Shown here: positions 8,138 to 16,499 of the stretch, one piece after another
Layout of the letters: each line of letters opens with the position of its first letter
Position numbering within the stretch: the stretch's first letter is position 1
Assembly (NCBI GenBank): GCA_016195965.1
Contig: JACPYR010000048.1
Location: 1 to 51,506, forward strand
Source of the DNA: Nitrosomonadales bacterium
GTDB taxonomy: Bacteria > Pseudomonadota > Gammaproteobacteria > Burkholderiales > Gallionellaceae
DNA length: 51,506 nt
Direction of reading: 5' to 3'
The notes under the pieces: model-generated
What the model was told of the DNA's origin: nothing
What the model saw: the letters and a program-made list of their open reading frames with translations, nothing else
Databases searched by the model: none
Translations under genes and position numbers: made by a program

Positions 8138-9001
8138 ATGACTTTCGCAGAACGCCTTCCGCTGTACCTGCAACTCACCCGCTTGAACCGCCCCATCGGC
8201 ATCCTGCTGCTGCTGTGGCCGACATTGTGGGGAATATTGATCGCCGGCGCGGGGCACCCGGCGTGGCACATCGTGCTGATCTTTGTGCTGGGCACGGTGC
8301 TGATGCGTTCCGCCGGATGCGCGATCAACGATTATGCGGACCGCGATTTCGACAGGCATGTGCAGCGCACCCGCGAACGCCCGGTCACCAGTGGACGCAT
8401 CGCAGCGCGCGAGGCACTCTGGGTGGCAGCTTGCCTGGCGCTGCTAGCCTTTGTGTTGATCCTGCCCTTGAATAATCTGACACTGCTGCTGTCGTTCCCG
8501 GCGGTGTTTCTCGCTGCCAGCTATCCGTACACCAAACGCTTTCTGGCGATTCCGCAAGCCTATCTCGGCATCGCGTTCGGCTTCGGCATCCCGATGGCGT
8601 TTGCAGCCCAACTGGGCAGCGTGCCGCCGGTGGCGTGGCTGTTGCTCGTCGCCAATGTATTCTGGGCGATTGCCTATGACACCGAATACGCGATGGTGGA
8701 TCGCGATGACGACATCCATCTCGGCATCCACTCCTCTGCCTTGTTCTTTGGAAAACACGACATCGCGGCGGTGTTGGTCTGTTACGCGATCACGCTGATG
8801 TTGCTGGGAACGGTGGGATTGATGACAGGCGCGGGGGTGTGGTATTTCACCGGGACGATGCTGGCTGCGTGCATTGCGCTGTATCACTATCGCCTGATCA
8901 GACACCGCCAACGCGAGGCATGTTTCAAGGCGTTCCTGCACAACAACTGGTTCGGCGCAACAGTGTTCGCCGGGATCGCGGCGGACTATCTAATGCGTTG
9001 A
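8138..9001 (+). CDS. ubiA: 4-hydroxybenzoate octaprenyltransferase
   Basis: A 287-residue integral membrane prenyltransferase of ubiquinone synthesis that attaches the polyprenyl tail to 4-hydroxybenzoate. [20 protein letters not shown] opens the protein; the first Asp-rich motif is [12 protein letters not shown] and the second is [21 protein letters not shown], both Mg-diphosphate binding motifs of UbiA. About eight hydrophobic helices are visible. ATG 8138 starts the conserved region; the open frame upstream has no homology. It converges on the rubredoxin reductase gene, and their 3' ends overlap by about 12 bp if that gene's frameshift is corrected. No ubiC is next to it. Confidence 0.95.
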   Translation: MTFAERLPLYLQLTRLNRPIGILLLLWPTLWGILIAGAGHPAWHIVLIFVLGTVLMRSAGCAINDYADRDFDRHVQRTRERPVTSGRIAAREALWVAACLALLAFVLILPLNNLTLLLSFPAVFLAASYPYTKRFLAIPQAYLGIAFGFGIPMAFAAQLGSVPPVAWLLLVANVFWAIAYDTEYAMVDRDDDIHLGIHSSALFFGKHDIAAVLVCYAITLMLLGTVGLMTGAGVWYFTGTMLAACIALYHYRLIRHRQREACFKAFLHNNWFGATVFAGIAADYLMR

Positions 9002-10142
9002 TACTTGCTTGACCATTTCGCTGCGTTCGCCAGCGTAGGCTCCGGTGAGCACAAAACCGCGCAACTGATTCTGCGCATCGAAAAAACCCCAATTTTATGC
9101 CCGGTTTGATTTCAGTGCCATCGTCCAGAACTTTCCATCCGCCTGCTGCATCGCGCGCTACCGGCAGCACCGCGACAGGATGGGCGGGCGTTTTGACTAC
9201 GACCGGCATTACAGGAAATTCCACCTGCGCTTCCTCCCCTGTCAGCACGCGCGCCAAGGCACGTGCGGCATGCATGATGGGCAGCACGTAGGGCAGCACC
9301 TTTCCTTCTATTTCGGCGCAGTCGCCCAATGCATAGATATCCTCATCGCTGCTGCGCAATTGTGCATCGACCACGATGCCGCGATTCACCGCGATTCCGG
9401 CAGCGCGTGCCAGTTCTATGCGCGGGCGCAGGCCCACAGCGGACAACACCACGTCGGCAGATAACGTCGTGCCATCGGTCAGAGTCAGCACAAAGCCCGT
9501 AGCGGCGCAATTAACCGCATTGACTGCCGTGCCCAAGCGCCATGTCACACCCAGCCTGGTCAGCGACTCTTGCATTTTCCGACCCGCAGGTTCCGGCAGC
9601 AAACCGGAGAGTGGGCAGACGGTCGGGTCTATCACCGTCACGGCATATCCGGCAGCTTGCAGATCATTGGCAAATTCGCAGCCGATCAGGCCGGCACCGA
9701 TTATGGCGATCTGTTTTGCGGCAACGATCGCGCTGCGAAATTTCGCATAGCCCGCAAGATCGTTCACCTGCATCACAGCATCCACCGCATCGCCTTGCAA
9801 CGGCAGGTGTATCGGATCGGCGCCCAACGCCAATACCAGGCTGTGATATTCGATCACACCCGAGCTGGTTTGCAATTCCTTGCGCGCAGGGTCTATGCCC
9901 TGCACTTCGGTATGTGGCAACAGCGCAATGCCCAATTGCCTGGCTATTTCCGTTGCCGTGGTAATGACCAACGCATCGGCGGTCTTATTTTGTGCTAGCG
10001 CATTTGAGAGCATGGGTTTGGAATAGTAATCACCACTGTCGCGCGACACCAAGGTGATCGACACGTCGCGATTCAGTTTACGCAATTCGCGAACCAGCGT
10101 GTAACCGGCCAAACCGCTGCCCAACACCACTATCGGTTTCAT
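8925..10142 (-). CDS. rubredoxin reductase-like FAD/NAD(P) oxidoreductase, frameshifted near its 3' end
   Basis: A pyridine nucleotide-disulfide-type reductase expected to pass electrons from NAD(P)H to rubredoxin. [20 protein letters not shown] is the FAD dinucleotide site, [17 protein letters not shown] the NAD site, and [10 protein letters not shown] the second FAD motif. ATG 10142 precedes the FAD motif; the upstream open frame has no homology. After GIKLGFF the read frame turns into nonsense and stops at 8925. Removing one base from the run of six A at 9081-9086 restores [20 protein letters not shown] and a stop at 8990, giving 383 residues, the usual length. This is either a sequencing error in a homopolymer or a real frameshift. 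It is third in the rubrerythrin-rubredoxin-reductase cluster. Confidence 0.85.
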   Translation of the reverse strand: MKPIVVLGSGLAGYTLVRELRKLNRDVSITLVSRDSGDYYSKPMLSNALAQNKTADALVITTATEIARQLGIALLPHTEVQGIDPARKELQTSSGVIEYHSLVLALGADPIHLPLQGDAVDAVMQVNDLAGYAKFRSAIVAAKQIAIIGAGLIGCEFANDLQAAGYAVTVIDPTVCPLSGLLPEPAGRKMQESLTRLGVTWRLGTAVNAVNCAATGFVLTLTDGTTLSADVVLSAVGLRPRIELARAAGIAVNRGIVVDAQLRSSDEDIYALGDCAEIEGKVLPYVLPIMHAARALARVLTGEEAQVEFPVMPVVVKTPAHPVAVLPVARDAAGGWKVLDDGTEIKPGIKLGFFRCAESVARFCAHRSLRWRTQRNGQASINALDSPPRSRRTLLRRTSCCAGTP

Positions 10143-10272
10143 GAAGCTATCCCAGGTTATCCTTTGGTGCCGCCCGTCCCGTGAGCGATTCAATTATGCA
10201 GCCATGTCCGCTAAGCTGAGTGAAGCTTTCGCCGGATTACCGCCTGCGCGGACTGACAGAATTATCAGCGCT

Positions 10273-10437
10273 TCATACTTGAATCATCTCGAAATCTGCT
10301 TTAGATACGCCACAGTCCGGACACGCCCAGTTTTCCGGAATATCCGCCCACGCCGTGCCGGGCTTGATTCCTTCGGCGGGCAACCCCGCCTCTTCGTCAT
10401 AGATAAAACCACACACCACACACTGCCAGACTTTCAT
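10273..10437 (-). CDS. rubredoxin
   Basis: A 54-residue protein: [20 protein letters not shown], then [20 protein letters not shown]. Cys6, Cys9, Cys39 and Cys42 form the two CxxC(G) knuckles that bind the single iron. ATG 10437 is preceded by AAGGAG. It lies 27 bp downstream of rubrerythrin and about 130 bp upstream of the reductase, all on the minus strand, so the three form a complete electron chain from NAD(P)H to rubrerythrin. The gene is easy to miss because it is so short. Confidence 0.93.
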   Translation of the reverse strand: MKVWQCVVCGFIYDEEAGLPAEGIKPGTAWADIPENWACPDCGVSKADFEMIQV

Positions 10438-10464
10438 GCTGCTCTCCTTGTGTTAAGCAAATAA

Positions 10465-10938
10465 TTAAGATGATACCTTTGCCAATACGGCACGATATTG
10501 ATTTGCATGCCGCTCTTCAACTTTTGCCAAAGCTGCAAAGCGCTTCGCGGCTTTTTTCAACATCGCCTGAAATTGCTCGGCGTGTTGCTTCGATTCGGCT
10601 ATTTGCCCCTTGAGTTCCGCTACTGCGGCAACATTATCTTCTTGTTGGGCAATTTTGAGAAAGCCCGGATACATTTCGGTGTATTCGTAGGTTTCACCCT
10701 CTATCGCCATCTTCAGACAACGCGCCGGAGTCATGGTTTCTTTTGGATAAAGCAGATCGAGATGCCCGAACGCATGCTGCACCTCCTGAGCGGCGGTTTC
10801 TTCGAATATCTTCGCGGTTTCCTCGTCTCCGGCGGCATGTGCAATTTTTGCAAAGTAACGATATTTGATGTGCGCCATAGACTCTCCGGCAAATGCCGAT
10901 TCGAGATTGGCGATGGTTTTTATTTCCGGTCGTTGCAT
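10465..10938 (-). CDS. rubrerythrin lacking the C-terminal rubredoxin domain
   Basis: A 157-residue ferritin-like diiron protein that reduces hydrogen peroxide. The helical metal ligands appear in LESAFAGESMAHIKYRYFAK, EETAAQEVQHAFGHL and the late KVEERHANQY segment. Classic rubrerythrins (about 190 aa) end in a rubredoxin-like domain; this one stops after HANQYRAVLAKVSS, and a free rubredoxin is encoded directly behind it. ATG 10938 follows CAGGAGA. Its promoter region faces that of oxyR, suggesting OxyR control. Confidence 0.92.
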   Translation of the reverse strand: MQRPEIKTIANLESAFAGESMAHIKYRYFAKIAHAAGDEETAKIFEETAAQEVQHAFGHLDLLYPKETMTPARCLKMAIEGETYEYTEMYPGFLKIAQQEDNVAAVAELKGQIAESKQHAEQFQAMLKKAAKRFAALAKVEERHANQYRAVLAKVSS

Positions 10939-11113
10939 GATGTTCTCCTGTTCTGATTGATAGGGTGGCTCGCTGCCCACGGATGCAATTTAGGCTTGGC
11001 TCATCAATAAATCTAATTGATTATTTAAACATATATGATTTACTATTTAAATCGTGCAAGTCTTACCTTGCTTAGTCGAATAATGGTTAGTTGTTTCACC
11101 AGGAGATAACGTC
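10939..11113. promoter_or_regulatory. divergent rubrerythrin/oxyR promoter region
   Basis: The AT-rich stretch at about 11005-11065 (containing TTATTTAAACATATATGATT and ACTATTTAAAT) separates the starts of rubrerythrin and oxyR. LysR-type regulators usually bind such divergent regions at T-N11-A sites. I can see AT-rich, partly palindromic sequence but no clean match to the four-part OxyR consensus. Confidence 0.4.
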
Positions 11114-12019
11114 ATGACGCTCAACGAACTGCGTTACATCGTCGCGGTCGCGCAGGAACTCAATTTTCGCCGCGCAGCGGAAAAGTCTTACATCAGCCAG
11201 CCCGCATTGTCTCTGGCAATACAAAAGCTCGAAGAGGAGCTGGGCGTACAAATCTTTGAGCGCGGCAAAGCCGAAATTTCTATCACCCCGCTCGGCGCGC
11301 AAATCGTCGAGCAAGCGCAACGCGTACTGGAAGAAGCAGAGCATCTCCGCAAGATCGCCAAGCAAGGCAGCGATCAGCTGTCTGGCACATTGCGTGTCGG
11401 CATCATCTACAGCGTCGGCCCCTACTTATTGCCCGATCTGATCCCCGCGCTGAAGAAACTTGCTCCGGAAATTCCGCTGGAAGTGGAAGAAAACATCACC
11501 GCCAATCTGAATACGCTGCTGCGCAACGGAAAACTCGATGTCATCATCATCGCATTGCCGTTCGGGGATGCAGGCATCCTTACGCAGCCCTTATATGATG
11601 AGCCGTTTGAGGTAGTGGTTGGCAACGAGCATCACTGGGCCAATCGGCGCAGCATCAAGCCGCAGGAGCTTGCCACCGAAAGAGTTTTGCTGCTTGATGC
11701 CGGCCACTGCTTCAGCAATCAGGTTGCCGAAGCCTGCCCGGAACTCAACCGCAAGAGTACTGAAATTCAACAGGGCACCTCACTGGAAACCATACGCAAC
11801 ATGGTCGCCTCCGGCCTGGGCATAACCGTACTACCCGCCTCGGCGAACAGCGCACGCTATCGCAGCAAACTTCTTAAAGTAATTCCGTTTACCCATCCTG
11901 CACCGTCGCGGCGCATCGCGCTGGCGTGGCGCAAAAGCTTTGCTCGTGGTCAGGTCATCGAAGTACTCACGCAAGCCATTGCGCAAGCCACCATTACCGG
12001 CATCAAACTTCTACGCTAG
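11114..12019 (+). CDS. oxyR: peroxide-sensing LysR-type regulator OxyR
   Basis: A 301-residue LysR family protein: N-terminal helix-turn-helix (FRRAAEKSYISQPALSLAIQ) and effector domain. The redox pair is present at Cys199 and Cys208 in DAGHCFSNQVAEACPEL, at the same numbering as E. coli OxyR, where their disulfide switches the protein on. ATG 11114 is preceded by CAGGAGAT. Its divergent neighbours are rubrerythrin, rubredoxin and rubredoxin reductase, so it probably induces this peroxide-reducing set. Confidence 0.93.
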   Translation: MTLNELRYIVAVAQELNFRRAAEKSYISQPALSLAIQKLEEELGVQIFERGKAEISITPLGAQIVEQAQRVLEEAEHLRKIAKQGSDQLSGTLRVGIIYSVGPYLLPDLIPALKKLAPEIPLEVEENITANLNTLLRNGKLDVIIIALPFGDAGILTQPLYDEPFEVVVGNEHHWANRRSIKPQELATERVLLLDAGHCFSNQVAEACPELNRKSTEIQQGTSLETIRNMVASGLGITVLPASANSARYRSKLLKVIPFTHPAPSRRIALAWRKSFARGQVIEVLTQAIAQATITGIKLLR

Positions 12020-12029
12020 ACTTCGCCAC

Positions 12030-12659
12030 ATGATAAAACATGACTTGCCCCACCGTGAGAACACCATGCTCAGATGGAGCTACGACAAGCTCGCGCCGCT
12101 TTATGATCTGGTGATAGCTCGCCCTTTGCTGGCGGCGCGCACGCATTCGTTGCATTCTGTGCCAGCCGATGAGTCTAGGAGCGTTTTGCTGAGCGGCATC
12201 GGCACCGGCCTCGACCTGCCGTTGCTGCCTAAACTGCATTCCTACACTGCGCTGGATTTCAGCGCCGCGATGCTGTCGCGTGCCATCCCGCGCGCGACAG
12301 GATTACGGGTTGAATGGGTATTGGGTGACAGCATGGCCTTACCTTTCGCCGACGCGCAGTTCGACCATGTGGTGCTGCACCTTATCGTCGCTGTCGTTCC
12401 ACAACCCGCGCAATGCCTGAGCGAAGCAGCACGCGTACTCAAACCGGGCGGCACCATCATTCTGCTCGACAAGTTTCTGCGCCCGAATAAACGCTCACTG
12501 GTGCGCCGCGCGCTCAACCCGCTGTCGCGCCGCATCGCCACACGCATGGATGTAGTGTTCGAAGATGTGCTGGCCGAAGTGCCTACACTGCAGGTAGTCA
12601 GCGACGTGCCGCTGCTCGCCGCAGGCTGGATTCGCGGGATCGTGTTGCGCAAGGGTTGA
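12030..12659 (+). CDS. class I SAM-dependent methyltransferase
   Basis: A 209-residue methyltransferase of the Methyltransf_11 type. Motif I is LLSGIGTGLDLPLLPKL, with ALDFSAAML as the next acidic strand and WVLGDSMALPFADAQFDHVV as motif II/III; EAARVLKPGGTIILLDK closes the core. Phospholipid N-methyltransferases (PmtA-like) share the GTGLDLPLLP sequence, but the substrate cannot be assigned. ATG 12030 is used; a second ATG at 12066 also fits. It lies close behind oxyR and converges with the antiporter gene end to end. Confidence 0.85.
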   Translation: MIKHDLPHRENTMLRWSYDKLAPLYDLVIARPLLAARTHSLHSVPADESRSVLLSGIGTGLDLPLLPKLHSYTALDFSAAMLSRAIPRATGLRVEWVLGDSMALPFADAQFDHVVLHLIVAVVPQPAQCLSEAARVLKPGGTIILLDKFLRPNKRSLVRRALNPLSRRIATRMDVVFEDVLAEVPTLQVVSDVPLLAAGWIRGIVLRKG

Positions 12660-13895
12660 CTACTCCTCTAGCAAGCCCAGCTGCTTTGCCAGCCACTTGG
12701 TGGTGGTCGCCTGTATCAGGATCGTCATCAGGATAGCGATGAACGTCACCGCAGCGATGATCTGCGCGCCGGGCGCTTTCATTCCGACCAGCATGCCTGC
12801 CAGCGCACCCGGAATCACGCCTGTCTCGCGCGTCCAACACATGAATAGCATTTCCTTGAGGCTCCATTTGGCGCGCCTATCCGGTAACGCGCACAGGAAC
12901 ACAGTGACCGGGCGCGCCACCAGCATAAACACTGCAACTACCGCAACGCCGCCGAGCAGGTATTGGTTGATCAGGGCGAAGTCCACCTGCGTACCGAGCA
13001 TGATGAAAATGAACATGCGCATGATGAAGGCGGTGGTCATCACATATTCCTCCAGTTGCTTGCCTTCCTGTTGCGTGAGCTTGAAGCCCAACGATTCCTG
13101 GTTGCCCATCATGATGCCGAACACAAACACCGCCATGAAACCGCTGGACTGCAAACCGTCCGCCCCCATATAGGCGCCGATTACCGCCATCAACGTGACT
13201 GCCGGCGCGAACTCGGCGAGGAAGCCGAATTTCTCGTGCGCAATGAAAAATGCCGCCAGATAACCCAATACCCCGCCGATCAGGATGCCCAGCAATGACT
13301 GCTTGAGCAGGTCGGCGAGCGCATCGCCGAGAGAAAACGCGCCTGCGCCCATCGCCACGCCCAGCACGGTAAAGGTCAGAATCGCGCCCATCGCATCGTT
13401 GAACGCGGATTCGCTCATCACGGTTTGCGCCACGCGATCCTTGATGCGCACCTGTTTGAATACCGGCACCAGCGTCGCAGGATCGGTGGAAGCGATCACA
13501 GCGCCGAGCAGCAGCGCGACGACAGGTGCGAGCCCGAGGAAATACCAGGCGGCCACGCCGGTGATCGCGGCAGTGATCAACACGCCGATTGTGGCAATCA
13601 CCACGATGGTGATCCATACCTCCTTCAGTACCCTGAGCCGTATCGACGCGCCGCCGTCGAACAAGATATAACTGGAACCAAAAATTAGGATCAACTGGTT
13701 GATCGTGGAGTCAGTCTTGATGTTCACCCAGCCCAATACACCATGGCCGAGCAACATGCCTGCCAGCAGAAATACCGCAACATCGGGTATGCGCACCACT
13801 CTTGCGATCAGGCCGGAGAGTGTGCCTGCGGCGAGAATAGTGCCAAACATCAATAACGCGTGTTTGGCCAATTCCAGTGATGCGGAGGATTCCAT
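12660..13895 (-). CDS. cation:proton antiporter, CPA1 (NhaP-like) family
   Basis: A 411-residue inner-membrane protein with about 12 hydrophobic helices. The ion-binding motifs of this family are visible: VIASTDPATLVPVF and VMSESAFNDAMGAIL, the latter holding the ND pair used by NhaP-type antiporters. LILIFGSSYILFDGGASIRL and WTRETGVIPGALAGML are further conserved segments. It exchanges Na+ or K+ for protons to control pH or salt. There is no C-terminal TrkA/RCK domain, so it should be regulated differently from KefB-like proteins. It starts at ATG 13895 and ends at the last base before the convergent methyltransferase. Confidence 0.9.
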   Translation of the reverse strand: MESSASLELAKHALLMFGTILAAGTLSGLIARVVRIPDVAVFLLAGMLLGHGVLGWVNIKTDSTINQLILIFGSSYILFDGGASIRLRVLKEVWITIVVIATIGVLITAAITGVAAWYFLGLAPVVALLLGAVIASTDPATLVPVFKQVRIKDRVAQTVMSESAFNDAMGAILTFTVLGVAMGAGAFSLGDALADLLKQSLLGILIGGVLGYLAAFFIAHEKFGFLAEFAPAVTLMAVIGAYMGADGLQSSGFMAVFVFGIMMGNQESLGFKLTQQEGKQLEEYVMTTAFIMRMFIFIMLGTQVDFALINQYLLGGVAVVAVFMLVARPVTVFLCALPDRRAKWSLKEMLFMCWTRETGVIPGALAGMLVGMKAPGAQIIAAVTFIAILMTILIQATTTKWLAKQLGLLEE

Positions 13896-14092
13896 GGTTT
13901 CCTAGATAGTCTGTCAGCAATTTTTATGGCGGGCTTGTTCTATCAGACTACTGTACCAAATTACCTGGCTGACGGGCTGCAAGAAATATTTGCGCCAGAA
14001 ATTTGATGCATGCTTTGCGCAATGCCATCATGCTTGACGTGGCGCTCCGCCGGGAATAATATATCCGATCATTTAATTCAGGTAATAATATC

Positions 14093-14422
14093 ATGAGTTC
14101 AGCTAACCAAAGTACAGACGTTCAACAACGCATCAAAGGGCAAGTCACCGCTCACCCAGTTGTGCTGTATATGAAGGGCAATCCGCAATTTCCGCAGTGT
14201 GGTTTTTCAGCAAACGCGGTGGGCATACTGAACGCCTTAGGGGTACAAGACTTTTTCGCCGTCGATGTGTTACAGGATCCGGAAATCCGCCAAGGCATCA
14301 AAGAGTACGCCAATTGGCCTACCATCCCGCAACTGTATATCAAAGGGGAATTCATCGGCGGCTCGGACATCATGACTGAAATGTACCAGAGCGGCGAATT
14401 AAAAAATATGCTCGCCAGCTAA
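14093..14422 (+). CDS. grxD: monothiol glutaredoxin, Grx4 family
   Basis: A 109-residue CGFS-type glutaredoxin that binds and transfers [2Fe-2S] clusters. The active site is QFPQCGFS (Cys36), preceded by VVLYMKGNP where Thr is more usual than Asn. WPTIPQLYIKGEFIGGSDI is the glutathione-binding segment. The whole protein matches the bacterial GrxD family in length. Starts at ATG 14093 after an AT-rich leader (AATTCAGGTAAT); monocistronic. Confidence 0.96.
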   Translation: MSSANQSTDVQQRIKGQVTAHPVVLYMKGNPQFPQCGFSANAVGILNALGVQDFFAVDVLQDPEIRQGIKEYANWPTIPQLYIKGEFIGGSDIMTEMYQSGELKNMLAS

Positions 14423-15281
14423 ATCCACTTAAAGAACTCTGCATCCCCAAGGGGAAGTATTTTCCAGTCCAGACATGAGTTTGGACGAAGAGGTTTTGTC
14501 AGATGTTGCTCAGGCGGCGCGTTGTTGGGATTTGTTGATTGATTGAAAGAGTTTGCCCTGGCTACGTTGAGTCGTGGGGCGGCTTCATTATCACTGCATC
14601 CCGCGTCAATTGCATCCAGCTTTTTCAAGATATCCCCTTTCTTGAGATCGCTTTCCACCTCCGGTATTGATTTGAATTTCTCGAATGGCGTCATCATGTC
14701 CTGATAGCGGTTGCGCTTGCGTATCCGCCCCTTTTCGTCCGTGCATTCGGTCGGGAAGTGGCAGGGGCGGTGGAAGTGGCCGCATCGGAGGTGCCGAAGA
14801 CCGCCTGGAACCGGGTGACCTTGTCCACGGCATTGATGAGATACACGCCCTTGATCCCATCGAGATCGCCTTGATGCACACTGTCCACGCGCAGATAGCC
14901 GGGACGCCCGTCGGGTGCGTGCTTGCGCCGTTCGCCGATGTTGACCTTGGCCGGGCGGTTCTTGTCGAACGATCTGCGTTTGGCCAGATAGGTCTATGGC
15001 AGCGCAGGTTGTACAGGTGACCGTTGGAAATGCCCGCCAGCCGCTCGAAGCGGGCATCTCCATGCACCTTAGAATGCGCGCTCGCATAGCTTGCGCGTGG
15101 TCGTGCCGGAGAGCGTGCCATGCAAGGCAGGAGGTGGATGTCCTCGTCCGTGTAGCGCCGCACAAAGGGCACGGGACAAGCCCGTTACCTTATGCAGGTA
15201 GCCGCAGCACGCCTTTGTCGGCGCGGCTGCAGAGGACGTAATGAAACCGTTTGAGCGTATCGGCCATCCTTGCGCATGCAT
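14419..15281 (-). pseudogene. decayed integrase-core (DDE) transposase with frameshifts and a deletion
   Basis: Pieces of one transposase are spread over three minus-strand frames: RRYTDEDIHLL, KVHGDARFERLAGISNGHLY and further on HQGDLDGIKGVYLINAVDKV, then HFPTECTDEKGRIRKRNRYQ and DMMTPFEKFKSIPEVE. Order and spacing fit a common betaproteobacterial transposase with an integrase catalytic core. Between VTRFQAVFGTS and HFPTE about 100 residues holding the catalytic acids are missing, and several frameshifts separate the pieces. It is therefore a dead remnant. I did not find its inverted repeats. Confidence 0.8.
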
Positions 15282-15441
15282 TCAATAATATTATGGATGG
15301 TGTCGACTAGCGCAAATAATATTCATTGCCGGCAAAAAATCGTATATCCTTCTGCAGAAGGCTAGAAGCATGTCATGTGAGGTTTATGAAGTGCCCGGCG
15401 CACAAGTACCAGCCAAGTTGATTCATTTCTAGGAGCGAGCG

Positions 15442-16080
15442 ATGGCGAAATTCACGAAAATGTTAAGTGCGGCATGGTTGTTGACCATGATGGCCGGACT
15501 GACCGGTTGCGACGACAACGAGAAGAAGCCCGCAACAGCGGTCGCAGTGCCGACCGTTGCATTGACCGTAGGCGGTACAGTCACCGGGCTTTCCGGAAAC
15601 GGGCTGATACTACAGCTCAACGGAGCGAACGAGCTAGCCGTCAACGCCAATGGCAAATTCAATTTCCCCAAGCCCTTAACCAAAGGCAGCACCTACGCTG
15701 TTACGGTCAAAGCCGCCCCCGCTGCGCCGATCAAACAGACCTGCACAATCAGTCAAGGCAGCGGCAGTATCGCCAGCGCGGCCATCAACAACGTCGCCGT
15801 CGCCTGCGTCACGAATAGCTACGCTGTGGGCGGTACAGTCTCCGGCCTTTCCGGCAAGGGGCTGGTGCTGCAGCTGAACGGTAAAAATGACCAGGAAATC
15901 GCAAGCAACGGTAACTTTATTTTTACCGGTGCTCGTCTTCCAGACGGCAGCGATTACAGCGTCGCGATCAAGTCTATGCCCGCGAAACAAAAGTGCGAGA
16001 TCAAATCCGTCAACGCCGCCTTTGACAGAGAAACTCTCAACATCGCCGCCGTCACCTGCACCAAAAAAGGTCGCCGTTGA
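15442..16080 (+). CDS. putative lipoprotein built of two about 85-residue repeats
   Basis: A 212-residue exported protein with a lipoprotein signal ending LTGC (Cys23). The mature part is two copies of one module: VGGTVTGLSGNGLILQLNGA (from about residue 46) and VGGTVSGLSGKGLVLQLNGK (from about residue 130). Each continues with an N-G-x-F-x-F turn and ends with a Cys pair, AVAC in the first copy and AVTC in the second. Such modules occur in tandem in cell-surface proteins of betaproteobacteria; they are probably beta-sandwich folds closed by a disulfide. ATG 15442 follows TAGGAGCG. No function is known. Confidence 0.8.
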   Translation: MAKFTKMLSAAWLLTMMAGLTGCDDNEKKPATAVAVPTVALTVGGTVTGLSGNGLILQLNGANELAVNANGKFNFPKPLTKGSTYAVTVKAAPAAPIKQTCTISQGSGSIASAAINNVAVACVTNSYAVGGTVSGLSGKGLVLQLNGKNDQEIASNGNFIFTGARLPDGSDYSVAIKSMPAKQKCEIKSVNAAFDRETLNIAAVTCTKKGRR

Positions 16081-16499
16081 TAATGGAAGCTATGCTCCTG
16101 AGGGTTTTGATACAAGAGCATGCTTCCTGAGAACCGCGGGCCCCTGATTAGTCGTCGCGCCCCCGCCCTTGTGTTTTCCGTGGTGTGAATCGTAGTCCGG
16201 CGGATATTCGGACGATCTGGCGAAGTAAACATGATTGCAGGCATCATATTTATCCTAAAAACCGCAATTCAAGCCACAGAGATCACAGAGAGAGCGGCGA
16301 TTCCACGCTTCTATATGTTCACCCCAAAGGGTGCGTCAATCTCTTGTTCAAACCGTTTGTTTTATCTCGGTGATCTCTGTGTTCTCTGTGGCTAACTAAG
16401 TTTTTCATGGCAATGCTGGAGCAGTGCATGGCGTGTCCGGGCGGCATTGCACAATGAAAAAATACTAACAGATTCGCCTGCCTGTGCTCTAATCACAGG
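16081..16499. other. 419-bp intergenic stretch with a palindromic element
   Basis: Between the lipoprotein and the methyltransferase no coding signal is convincing. The centre is the inverted-repeat element listed at 16251-16400. The bases before 16500 (TTGCACAATG..AATCACAGG) presumably hold the promoter of the methyltransferase, but I see no clear box. Confidence 0.5.
16251..16400. repeat. palindromic dispersed element, copy 1
   Basis: The left end ATCCTAAAAACCGCAATTCA is followed by AGCCACAGAGATCACAGAGA at 16272-16291, which pairs with TCTCTGTGTTCTCTGTGGCT at 16374-16393 (19 of 20). The left end is nearly the same as that of the element at 18485, so both belong to one family. No open frame is conserved between the two. 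Confidence 0.65.
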
